From Candidatus Gerdarchaeota archaeon (GTDB lineage Archaea > Asgardarchaeota > Heimdallarchaeia > JABLTI01), in the NCBI GenBank assembly GCA_016840905.1, contig JAEORM010000197.1:1-23843 (forward strand): a DNA stretch of 23,843 bases, written 5' to 3'. The position numbers were made by a program, and so were the translations under genes. Below are positions 1 to 6,805 of the stretch, piece after piece. Numbering within the stretch: the stretch's first letter is position 1; the number at the start of each line of letters is the position of its first letter. Under the pieces are notes generated by a model that saw only the letters and a list, made by a program, of their open reading frames with translations, searched no databases and was not told the DNA's origin.

Positions 1-511
1 CGGGTTTCTTTGATAAAGCAATTTTTAATCCTTGATAACCATCCATTGCCAAATAATGATCAAGATTCATAGGATCAATTATCCCACAATTTTTCAAAAC
101 AATTCTTTTTTGTGATTTCACCATGGGATGATCCCAGAATGAAGGTATTCCCTCAATTGAACCTTCACCAAGTGTACCAATAGCTTTGTCTGGTTGTGGA
201 TCATTTTTAATAAGATAATTTTCAACAATTTCTTGTACTTGTATTGGTTGGATGTTAGCATATAGGATTATTGGTTGATCTTTTTTCTGAATTCCTATTA
301 TGGGTTCCAAATAACACGGACCTATACAGCCAACTTCAATAATATCCATGGGAATATCTTTTGAGATTTCTTTCAATTTTTCAATTACAGGTAAAATTCC
401 TGCCGCTCTACCACAAGATGCTGCTCCTGCAAAAATGATAGGTTTCTTTTGATTTTTCAAGGAATTCCATGAATCTTTAGCTTTTGTAACCATTGTATTA
501 AAATCACTCAT
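1..511 (-). CDS. NuoF/HydB-like NADH-binding flavoprotein, N-terminal part (runs off window)
   Basis: This is the first 170 codons of a NuoF/HydB-type subunit; the rest lies beyond base 1. In this family the FMN domain oxidises or reduces NAD(H) and passes electrons to iron-sulfur clusters. The visible part shows an N-terminal thioredoxin-like [2Fe-2S] domain, with a single Cys in an SCGRAAG motif near residue 35 and a CIGPC pair near residue 64. It then enters the segment that precedes the FMN domain (residues about 120-170). The ATG at 509-511 overlaps the end of the NuoE-like gene by 8 bases, so the two are translationally coupled. The N-terminal ferredoxin-like extension is typical of HydB/NuoF in bifurcating hydrogenases and formate dehydrogenases. 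The partner catalytic subunit cannot be seen here. The family call is fairly firm; the exact complex is not known. Confidence 0.82.
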   Translation of the reverse strand, partial: MSDFNTMVTKAKDSWNSLKNQKKPIIFAGAASCGRAAGILPVIEKLKEISKDIPMDIIEVGCIGPCYLEPIIGIQKKDQPIILYANIQPIQVQEIVENYLIKNDPQPDKAIGTLGEGSIEGIPSFWDHPMVKSQKRIVLKNCGIIDPMNLDHYLAMDGYQGLKIALSKKP

Positions 512-1055
512 TATTCTCACCATCATTTGCTTTTCTATTTCTCCTTGAAGAATTGCGATAAGATCTTAGGATTTTATTTACCTTAGCAGCAGTCATATTC
601 CCGAAAACTTCATCATCAATCAGCATAACAGGTGCTAGAGCGCAACAACCAAGACAATAGACACTTTCCAAACTGAATAAGCCATCTTTTGTAGTTTCCC
701 CTGGATTAATAGATAACTCTCGGCACAATTTATCTAATAAAGATTGAGAACCCAAAACATGACAAGCTGTGCCCATACAAACTCTTATGATATGTTTTCC
801 AGGTTCGATAAATTTGAATTGAGAATAGAATGAAGCAACGCCATAAATTCGATGTTCTGAAATAGCTAATTTTTCTGCTGTATAAGTTATTACTAATTCA
901 GGTAAATAATGAATTTCTTCTTGTAAATCCTGTAGGATTTGAATCAAATTCCTTGCATCATTATTCGATTTCTCAAGAATTTTATCTATTGCTTTCATTA
1001 CTGACTCAGTAAGATGAAATGTTGGTTTTATTTCATTTTGATTATTTGTAGTCAT
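504..1055 (-). CDS. NuoE/HydC-like thioredoxin-fold [2Fe-2S] subunit
   Basis: This 183-residue protein matches the 24-kDa NuoE/HydC family, which carries one [2Fe-2S] cluster and works beside the FMN subunit. The four ligands are visible as C93-x4-C98 and C134-x3-C138 (context CMGTAC and CLGCCALAP), the normal family spacing. The N-terminal helical part (about 15-75) has the usual form, including the VASFYSQF motif before the thioredoxin-like domain. The C terminus ends in a basic, polar tail after residue 165. The ATG is preceded by a GAGGTC Shine-Dalgarno at good spacing. It lies 85 bases after zinc-ribbon protein 2 and overlaps the NuoF-like gene, so the three are probably one transcript. 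Which larger complex it serves (hydrogenase, formate dehydrogenase or Nfn-like) is not settled by this window. Confidence 0.9.
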   Translation of the reverse strand: MTTNNQNEIKPTFHLTESVMKAIDKILEKSNNDARNLIQILQDLQEEIHYLPELVITYTAEKLAISEHRIYGVASFYSQFKFIEPGKHIIRVCMGTACHVLGSQSLLDKLCRELSINPGETTKDGLFSLESVYCLGCCALAPVMLIDDEVFGNMTAAKVNKILRSYRNSSRRNRKANDGENNE

Positions 1056-1140
1056 TATTTATGACCTCATAATTTGATATTGTCAAGCAAATATTCTTCA
1101 ATGGATTTTGATGCTTAATTGAAAAAAGATAGAGGAAAGA

Positions 1141-1986
1141 TCACCATTCATCACTATCTTCTAATACGACATCTTGCAAATCTTCAGTGCATAGGTTATG
1201 CCAATGACATCCTTTCTTGGAACAGAAGTAGAAATCTATCATTTTCCATACAGCTGCTACTAAAACATCAACAGCTGGTGCACCACATTGTTCGCAGATA
1301 ATATTCGTAGCTATCAAACTCTTTTCGCAAAAAGGACAAATAATATCTTTAGCGATAGCACCATCTGGAATGAAAACTGTCGATTCATTTGTAAAGACAT
1401 TCAGATAAGGATTTAACATTAGAAATCCTATTTCACTACTTTGATTGATAACTTTAAACATAACAGAATTTTTTTCGATTAAGCTTCTTTCACAATACGG
1501 GCAATAAATTCTGAGGAAGGTGCCGCTTTTCATAATATTCTTACTTTTTTCCAGTTCACTTTTTGTTAAATCTAAATTAACAAAATCAGAATTTTTGTTT
1601 GCCTGTAAATAATTATACACATGGGATAAATCTACAAATTCAACATTATGATTCTTACAGCCAGCACGTGAACAAAATCTTAGTTTTCCCCCTTCTCGTA
1701 TTTTTAACGGAATCATATCTGCTGAACATTCTTCACATTTTATGCCAGATTGTAAACGTTCATTACATTTTGGACAAAAGAATTTGTATTCAAATCCATT
1801 TTTTATCATAATATTACTTGAATGGTTATAACTACCATAGAAGGAACTTAGAAAAATCGCTCCATCATCACCATTTGCTGAAAGAAATAGTCTAATGCTT
1901 GGTATATTATCCACCAAGTTATCAGAACTCATAAGAGATTTTCCACATAGTGGACAATCGACCTTTAAAGAGATATAACTATACAT
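1141..1986 (-). CDS. Two-module zinc-ribbon protein (paralogue 2), unknown function
   Basis: I do not recognise a named family. The protein has two copies of one module. In each, a CPxC knuckle is followed by a beta-rich stretch of 55-60 residues, a second CPxC, a CxxC, and a C-x4-C-x2-H end. Numbering from the GTG codon one position upstream, copy A uses C12/C15, C72/C75, C85/C88, C106/C111/H114; copy B uses C163/C166, C218/C221, C232/C235, C256/C261/H264. Cysteine spacing in copy B is identical to that in the protein at 4823-5695 and very close to the N terminus of the NfnB-like protein. No signal peptide or membrane segment is seen, so it is probably cytoplasmic. The acidic end (LEDSDEW) is shared with the paralogue. 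The ATG was chosen over the adjacent GTG because it aligns with the paralogue's ATG. It precedes the NuoE/NuoF-like genes, suggesting a role with that complex (inference). The metal could be zinc or, rubredoxin-like, iron. Confidence 0.85.
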   Translation of the reverse strand: MYSYISLKVDCPLCGKSLMSSDNLVDNIPSIRLFLSANGDDGAIFLSSFYGSYNHSSNIMIKNGFEYKFFCPKCNERLQSGIKCEECSADMIPLKIREGGKLRFCSRAGCKNHNVEFVDLSHVYNYLQANKNSDFVNLDLTKSELEKSKNIMKSGTFLRIYCPYCERSLIEKNSVMFKVINQSSEIGFLMLNPYLNVFTNESTVFIPDGAIAKDIICPFCEKSLIATNIICEQCGAPAVDVLVAAVWKMIDFYFCSKKGCHWHNLCTEDLQDVVLEDSDEW

Positions 1987-2026
1987 CACCGTCCACCCGA
2001 AATTTAAAGTGTGATTATTAAATTTA

Positions 2027-2042
2027 CTTTTTTATATTATAG
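2027..2042 (-). promoter_or_regulatory. Candidate TATA box for the zinc-ribbon 2 / NuoEF unit
   Basis: Read on the minus strand this is TATAATATAAAAAAG, about 45 bases upstream of the zinc-ribbon 2 start. That would leave a short leader of about 20 bases if transcription starts roughly 25 bases downstream. It lies just after the T-rich end of the preceding unit, which supports a separate promoter. There is no convincing purine-rich BRE, so this rests on base composition and position only. Confidence 0.4.
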
Positions 2043-2069
2043 GGTGTATGAATATAAAACAATTACTTC

Positions 2070-2127
2070 TAAAAAATCACATTTTAGATAAAAAATAAGA
2101 AAAAAACAAGAAATTTTAGGAAAAAAA
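2070..2127 (-). terminator. Oligo-T terminator region after the NfnB-like gene
   Basis: On the minus strand, directly after the NfnB-like stop codon, there are repeated T runs (two of seven and two of six) within about 60 bases and no strong hairpin. Archaeal RNA polymerase stops at such runs. This would separate the Nfn-like unit from the zinc-ribbon 2 / NuoEF unit, perhaps incompletely. Confidence 0.5.
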
Positions 2128-2130
2128 GAG

Positions 2131-3987
2131 TTATTTCTTGTTTTCTTTTTTAGTGATGGTCTGTTCTGGTTCAACTTTTTTTGTAGCTTTCTTTTGTGTT
2201 TTTGGAGGATTTGAAAGACGTTCGTGGATTGCATTAGCAGCAATTCTTCCTTGACCCATTGCTGAAATCACTGTGGCTGCCCCTGTTACAATATCTCCTC
2301 CAGCATACACGTTTGGTATTGAAGTTTCCATTGTTTCAGGATTTACTGCGATACAACCCCATTGATTTCTTTCTAATGCTGGTGTAGTGTTAAATAAAAT
2401 TGGGTTTGGTTGATTACCTATTGCTACAATTGCTATATCACAAGGTATGGTAAAATTAGAGCCTTCAATAGGTATAGGACGTCTTCTTCCAGAATCATCA
2501 GGAGGACCTAATTCCATTAAAATACATTCCATTTCTTTGATCCAATTTCGATCATCACCGATTAATTTTACTGGATTAGTTAATAATTTGAAATTAATGC
2601 CTTCTTCTTCAGCATGTCTAACCTCTTCATGTCTTGCAGGGAGTTCTTTTCTGGAACGTCGATAAACAATAGTTACTTCTCTTGCACCAGTTCGTATAGC
2701 ACTTCTTGCACAATCCATAGCAACATTTCCACCACCAATAACAACGACTTTATCACCTTTTGGTAGAGGAGTATCATAATCTGGAAACTTGTAAGCTTTC
2801 ATTAGATTCATTCGAGTGAGGAATTCATTTGCTGAAAAAACATTACAAAGGTTTTCACCTGGAATGCCTAAAAATCGCGGTAATCCCGCACCTACACCTA
2901 AAAATACTGCATCAAAGTTTTCTCTAAGTTCATCAATTGTATACAAATATCCTACTACTGTATTTACATCAATTCTACAACCAAGATTTTTCAAAAATTC
3001 AATTTCATAGTTAACTATTGATTTTGGTAATCTAAACTCTGGGATACCATAAGTTAATACACCACCAGGTTCATGTAATGCTTCATATAATGTAACACTA
3101 TAACCTAGAAGTATCAAATCTGCAGCGACAGTTAAACCTGCTGGTCCAGTGCCAACAACAGCAATTCTCTTGTTAATTTTATTAGAAATTAGGAATGGTT
3201 TTCTTAAAGTCATTCTTCGTTCATAATCTGCAACAAATCGTTCAAGATTTCCAATTGCTACTGGATCATCTTTTTTACCTAAGATACATTTGGATTCGCA
3301 TTGTGATTCTTGTGGACAAACTCTACCACAAATTGCTGGGAATAGGTTTCTTTCTTTAACTTTAAGAACAGCTTCCTCGATTTTTTCTTCAGCAATCAAT
3401 CGTACAAACTCTGGTATGTTAATATTTACAGGGCATCCATCAACACATTGAGGGGATTTGCATTGTAGACAACGACCAGCTTCTAATAAAGCTAATTCAG
3501 TTGTTAAACCATAAGGAACCTCATTAAAATTATGAACCCTAAGAATCTGATCTTGTTCGGGCATTGTTTGTCTAGGGATTTTTAATTTGATCCTTCGTTC
3601 GTCAGCTTTGGTCAATCCATGCCATTTGCAGCCATATTTCATACAAATGAAAAATGGGATCAGTTTATGGTATGCACTGATTATCACTTCGCCTACTTTG
3701 GAACCACATTCACCACATTTTGTTTCTTTGGTGATTAAACTTGCACGACATTTTGGACAGAGAAAATCATCTAATACCATACCTTCTTCTAAGGGAATTG
3801 AACTTTCGACTTCAAAAACGTCTAAATATGGGCTTAGTTTTAATTCAAACTCTTGTCCTTTGTATATACCAATAAAATCTATATGGTCAATTTCTTTTTC
3901 TTTAATATTGAAACTGTTTTTACAAAAGGGACAATAGGTGTTCAAATAAGTTTTAAATTTTAAATATTTAACATCATAATCAATCAT
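2131..3987 (-). CDS. NfnB/GltD-like NAD(P)H:acceptor oxidoreductase with N-terminal zinc-ribbon fusion
   Basis: Residues 136-600 are a standard NfnB/SudA/GltD-type flavoprotein. They include the MPEQD leader, [4Fe-4S] motif one (C173, C176, C181, C185), motif two (C220, C224, C230, C234), the FAD fold GTGPAG near 279, the NAD(P) fold GGGNVA near 418, and a closing AGGD FAD motif near 562. Relatives transfer electrons between NAD(P)H, ferredoxin and a partner. What is odd is the first 135 residues, which normal family members (about 470 residues) lack. They match module B of the two zinc-ribbon proteins nearby: C19/C22, C77/C80, C91/C94, C115/C120/H123. The C terminus is a lysine-rich tail from about residue 592. 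It follows the NfnA-like gene after 4 bases, with an AAGGGG ribosome site inside that gene's end. Function as the large subunit of an Nfn-like complex is likely; glutamate synthase is less likely because no GltB is seen. Confidence 0.9.
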   Translation of the reverse strand: MIDYDVKYLKFKTYLNTYCPFCKNSFNIKEKEIDHIDFIGIYKGQEFELKLSPYLDVFEVESSIPLEEGMVLDDFLCPKCRASLITKETKCGECGSKVGEVIISAYHKLIPFFICMKYGCKWHGLTKADERRIKLKIPRQTMPEQDQILRVHNFNEVPYGLTTELALLEAGRCLQCKSPQCVDGCPVNINIPEFVRLIAEEKIEEAVLKVKERNLFPAICGRVCPQESQCESKCILGKKDDPVAIGNLERFVADYERRMTLRKPFLISNKINKRIAVVGTGPAGLTVAADLILLGYSVTLYEALHEPGGVLTYGIPEFRLPKSIVNYEIEFLKNLGCRIDVNTVVGYLYTIDELRENFDAVFLGVGAGLPRFLGIPGENLCNVFSANEFLTRMNLMKAYKFPDYDTPLPKGDKVVVIGGGNVAMDCARSAIRTGAREVTIVYRRSRKELPARHEEVRHAEEEGINFKLLTNPVKLIGDDRNWIKEMECILMELGPPDDSGRRRPIPIEGSNFTIPCDIAIVAIGNQPNPILFNTTPALERNQWGCIAVNPETMETSIPNVYAGGDIVTGAATVISAMGQGRIAANAIHERLSNPPKTQKKATKKVEPEQTITKKENKK

Positions 3988-3991
3988 TTAC

Positions 3992-4819
3992 TTAACCCCT
4001 TATTGCAAATAATAATGAATCTTTTTCCTCCTTTAGATACATTGAATTCCTTTTAGTTAATTCATCAAAATCAACTAGATGACCATCAAAATCAGGTCCA
4101 TCCACACAACAGAATTTTGTTTCACCGCCTACATGGACTCGACATCCACCGCACATACCCGTACCATCTATCATTACAGGATTTAAGCTAACCATTGTTT
4201 TAACATTAAATTTCTTTGTTAATCTACAAACAAATTTCATCATGGGAATTGGCCCAATAGCATAAACTTCCTTTATATCATACCTTTCTTCTAAATACCG
4301 TTCAAGTGGTTCTGTAACAAAACCAAGTTGTCCATAACTTCCATCATCAGTAGTTATAACTAATTCATCACAAAGTAAGCGCATTTCATCTTCCATTATG
4401 AGTAAATCTTTTTCTCGTGCACCAATGATTCCTATTACATAATTACCTGCTTCTTTGAATGCTTTAGTTATATGGTGAAGAATAGCTATACCAGTACCCC
4501 CACCCACCATTATTACTGTTCCAAGTTTTTCTATTTTTGCTGCTTTACCTAGAGGACCAACAAGATCTTTTATCGCATCGCCTTCTTTTAGGGTTCTCAT
4601 TATTGCTGTCGTTTTACCTACAACCTGGAAGATCAAGGTAATATACCCCTCAAAACTATTCTTGTCTGCTATTGTGAGAGGTATTCTCTCGCCTGTCTCA
4701 GTGAGCCTTACAATTACAAATTGACCTGGTTGAGCTTTTTTAGCAATTTCTGGAGCTCGTATATCAAATCGAACCATAGAACCTTTTGCCATTTCTTGCT
4801 TTCTAATAATTTCATACAT
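3992..4819 (-). CDS. NfnA/SudB-like FAD/NAD(P)-binding [2Fe-2S] reductase subunit
   Basis: This 275-residue protein belongs to the PyrK/NfnA/SudB family of ferredoxin-NADP reductase-like subunits. The FAD-binding motif RIPLTIAD begins at R45, the nucleotide-binding loop VGGGTGIA lies near 105-112, and a C-terminal [2Fe-2S] segment holds C223, C226 and the C237/C238 pair before DGP. In characterised NfnA proteins an aspartate can act as a cluster ligand; D218 in the DGTGMCGGC motif is the obvious candidate here, but that is inference. In Nfn complexes this subunit handles NAD(H) and passes electrons to NfnB. It sits between zinc-ribbon protein 1 (3-base gap) and the NfnB-like gene (4-base gap), so all three are almost certainly one operon. 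Length and motifs are normal for the family. Confidence 0.9.
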   Translation of the reverse strand: MYEIIRKQEMAKGSMVRFDIRAPEIAKKAQPGQFVIVRLTETGERIPLTIADKNSFEGYITLIFQVVGKTTAIMRTLKEGDAIKDLVGPLGKAAKIEKLGTVIMVGGGTGIAILHHITKAFKEAGNYVIGIIGAREKDLLIMEDEMRLLCDELVITTDDGSYGQLGFVTEPLERYLEERYDIKEVYAIGPIPMMKFVCRLTKKFNVKTMVSLNPVMIDGTGMCGGCRVHVGGETKFCCVDGPDFDGHLVDFDELTKRNSMYLKEEKDSLLFAIRG

Positions 4820-4822
4820 TTT

Positions 4823-5695
4823 TTACCACTCATCACTATCCTCTAAGACAATATCATCGATGTCTTCTTTGCTCAACCCATGCCAACGACAACCCTTTTT
4901 AGAACAGAAGTAAAAATCAATAATTTTTGATAAAGCTGCTACAGAGATTCCAACGATTTTAGAACCACATAGTTCACAATTTTCGTTTTCAAGCAATAGA
5001 CTATTATTGCAATGTGGGCATTGAATTTCTTTTACTGCTTCACCTTCAGGTAAATAGAAAGTTGATTCATTAGTAAAAACATTCAAAATTGGACTTAATT
5101 TTAGATAACCTTTTTCTCCACTATCTTTTGTTATCTTAAAGATAATTGCATCGTCTTCAAACAAGCTTTCCTCACAATGGGGGCAATATGTTCTTAGAAA
5201 TGTTCCTGATTTAATGATTTCCAAATCTGGTTTTTGAAGATCTTCTTCTATTTGTTCAGAGGTTTCAGGTTTTACATCTATTTTAGTAAAATCAGCATAA
5301 GCAAAATTCATACTGAAATGTTCTAAAGCATGTTGTAAATCATCAAATTCCACATTATGCTTTTTACATCCAGCACGAGAACATATTCGAACAGTTCCAC
5401 CTGTTTCTATTTTTAGGGGAACCATTTGAGCAGAACATAGATCACATTTCAGATCTGAACAGATAATCTTGTTGCAGTGAGGACATGAAAAATCAACTTC
5501 CTTTCCGGGGGGGATTTTTAAGTTTGTAGTATAGTTATAGCTTCCATATATCGAACTCAAGTGGATTACGCCTTTCTCTCCATCAAAGGAGATATTTAAT
5601 TTCACTCCAGGCATATTATCAACTAATGTTTTAACATCCATTAGTGATTTATCACAATGAGGGCAATTGACCCTTAAAGCTAAAATTTCGTACAT
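4823..5695 (-). CDS. Two-module zinc-ribbon protein (paralogue 1), unknown function
   Basis: This is a paralogue of the protein at 1141-1986, with the same two-copy design. Numbered from a TTG codon four positions upstream, module A has C15/C18, C75/C78, C88/C91, C109/C114/H117; module B has C175/C178, C230/C233, C244/C247, C268/C273/H276. An acidic linker (about 145-165) joins them, and the protein ends in the same LEDSDEW tail. Shared stretches include SRAGCK, SGTFLR, VFTNEST and DFYFCSKKGC. The ATG at 5693-5695 is preferred over TTG at 5705-5707 because it matches the paralogue's start. An AGAAGG ribosome site lies upstream. It is the first gene of the Nfn-like operon. No enzyme fold is recognised. 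A scaffold, metal-delivery or rubredoxin-like electron-carrier role is possible but unproven. Confidence 0.85.
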   Translation of the reverse strand: MYEILALRVNCPHCDKSLMDVKTLVDNMPGVKLNISFDGEKGVIHLSSIYGSYNYTTNLKIPPGKEVDFSCPHCNKIICSDLKCDLCSAQMVPLKIETGGTVRICSRAGCKKHNVEFDDLQHALEHFSMNFAYADFTKIDVKPETSEQIEEDLQKPDLEIIKSGTFLRTYCPHCEESLFEDDAIIFKITKDSGEKGYLKLSPILNVFTNESTFYLPEGEAVKEIQCPHCNNSLLLENENCELCGSKIVGISVAALSKIIDFYFCSKKGCRWHGLSKEDIDDIVLEDSDEW

Positions 5696-5775
5696 TTTTA
5701 CATTCAACCTTCTTTTTAATTTAAAATAAACTTAGATTTAAGGTGTTGATGGTTACCTAATTATGTGTACACTAA

Positions 5776-5786
5776 TAATATAAAAA
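5776..5786 (-). promoter_or_regulatory. Weak TATA candidate upstream of the Nfn-like operon
   Basis: The 137-base gap between the phosphorylase stop and zinc-ribbon 1 contains two TATA-like tracts on the minus strand, at 5776-5786 and around 5801-5811. Either would give a leader of roughly 55-80 bases. Nothing else, such as a riboswitch-like fold or strong repeat, was seen in this gap. Confidence 0.27.
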
Positions 5787-5844
5787 TCATCTGTAATGGA
5801 TTATAAAAATAAGCAAATGGTTGAAATTACATTATTTTTATTAG

Positions 5845-6612
5845 CTACTCAATTTTATTTAGGTATATAGTACCCATAATTATCTTTTCGAGTAAAGCCC
5901 TTTTATTTTGAAAGAGATTGATCACTTCTTCGATAGTAATTTTATTTTGCATTCCAGCAGCAAAATTAGTTACTAGACAAATTGTTGCATAACAAATATC
6001 CAGTTCTTTAGCTAAAATGCATTCAGAAACAGAGGTCATACCTACTATTGTTCCACCCATTTTTTTAAATGCACATATTTCAGCAGGAGTTTCAAACCTG
6101 GGTCCTTCAGTACAAACATACACCCCTTTAGAGTGAAATTTATTCTGAGATATCTTAATTGAATTTATGATATTGTTTCTGAGGGATTCACAATAGGGTT
6201 CACTTACATCTATATGAATTACTCCTTCCTTTTTTGAACCATCAAGTAATTCAACAGAAAAGGTACCATCAAAAAAAGTCTTAGGTCGTGCAATAGTAAA
6301 ATCAATAAATTGATTAGGAATAACTAAATCTCCTGGTTTCATTTTTTTATTCATTGAACCTACTGCACTTGTTGAAATTATTTTTTTAACGCCTAATGAA
6401 AATAAAGCGAAAATGTTTGCCCGATAATTAATTAAATGTGGAGGAATTTTATGTCCAATGCCATGTCGGGGGATAAAGGCTATTTTAGCATTATTAAATT
6501 CATAAATATCAATATTAACTTCCCCAAAAGGAGTGGTTATTTTTTGCTCTTCTGATTTTCCACTTAATTCATAAAAACCAGAACCACCAATAATACCATA
6601 TTCTATATTCAT
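5845..6612 (-). CDS. MTAP-family purine nucleoside phosphorylase, probably 6-oxopurine type
   Basis: About 255 residues long, it matches the MTAP/PNP family 2 phosphorylases, which cleave purine (methylthio)nucleosides with phosphate. Landmarks are the N-terminal IIGGSGFY phosphate loop, the PRHG motif, STSAVGS, TEGPRFETP and a GMTS segment. In adenine-specific MTAPs the late motif carries aspartates (TDYD) that contact the 6-amino group. Here it reads TNFAAGM, with Asn in place of the first Asp, as expected for enzymes acting on 6-oxopurines such as methylthioinosine or inosine. Specificity is therefore inferred, not certain. The ATG at 6610-6612 fits the family start; an ATG at 6619-6621 and a TTG just before it are alternatives. 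It is on the same strand as the Nfn-like operon but 150 bases away from it, and likely has its own promoter. Confidence 0.9.
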   Translation of the reverse strand: MNIEYGIIGGSGFYELSGKSEEQKITTPFGEVNIDIYEFNNAKIAFIPRHGIGHKIPPHLINYRANIFALFSLGVKKIISTSAVGSMNKKMKPGDLVIPNQFIDFTIARPKTFFDGTFSVELLDGSKKEGVIHIDVSEPYCESLRNNIINSIKISQNKFHSKGVYVCTEGPRFETPAEICAFKKMGGTIVGMTSVSECILAKELDICYATICLVTNFAAGMQNKITIEEVINLFQNKRALLEKIIMGTIYLNKIE

Positions 6613-6624
6613 TGCAAACATCAA

Positions 6625-6781
6625 GTACCAATATTCTCTACCTTTTTGGTTTTTTCGTCTTTAAACAACGATAATTGAAGGTAGAATATTATTCCCATTT
6701 TTATTTAAATCATTATAAGGGATTATCAATAGTAAAAAGTATAATCCAATAATAAGAGAAGTAATATTTTTCACTAAAATA
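6625..6781. promoter_or_regulatory. Divergent promoter region between phosphorylase and SBBP gene 1
   Basis: This AT-rich gap must hold promoters for both directions. TATA-like tracts are visible at 6700-6709 (TTTAAATAAA on the minus strand) and at 6734-6745 on the plus strand. None has a clear BRE, so individual assignments are weak. Confidence 0.3.
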
Positions 6782-6805
6782 ATGATAAATTGTTTTGGGA
6801 TTATC

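Noticed and set aside
2037..2243. Minus-strand open frame overlapping the end of the NfnB-like gene and the gap after it
   Set aside because: It runs through the T-rich terminator and is in a different frame from the lysine-rich tail; low-complexity lysine and phenylalanine codons explain it.
3587..3937. Open frame of 116 codons antisense to the zinc-ribbon part of the NfnB-like gene
   Set aside because: The sense strand encodes a conserved Cys pattern seen in two paralogues. The antisense product has no recognisable feature.
2131..3987. Annotation as glutamate synthase small subunit (GltD)
   Set aside because: No GltB gene is nearby and the NfnA-like partner is adjacent, so an Nfn/Sud-type complex fits better.
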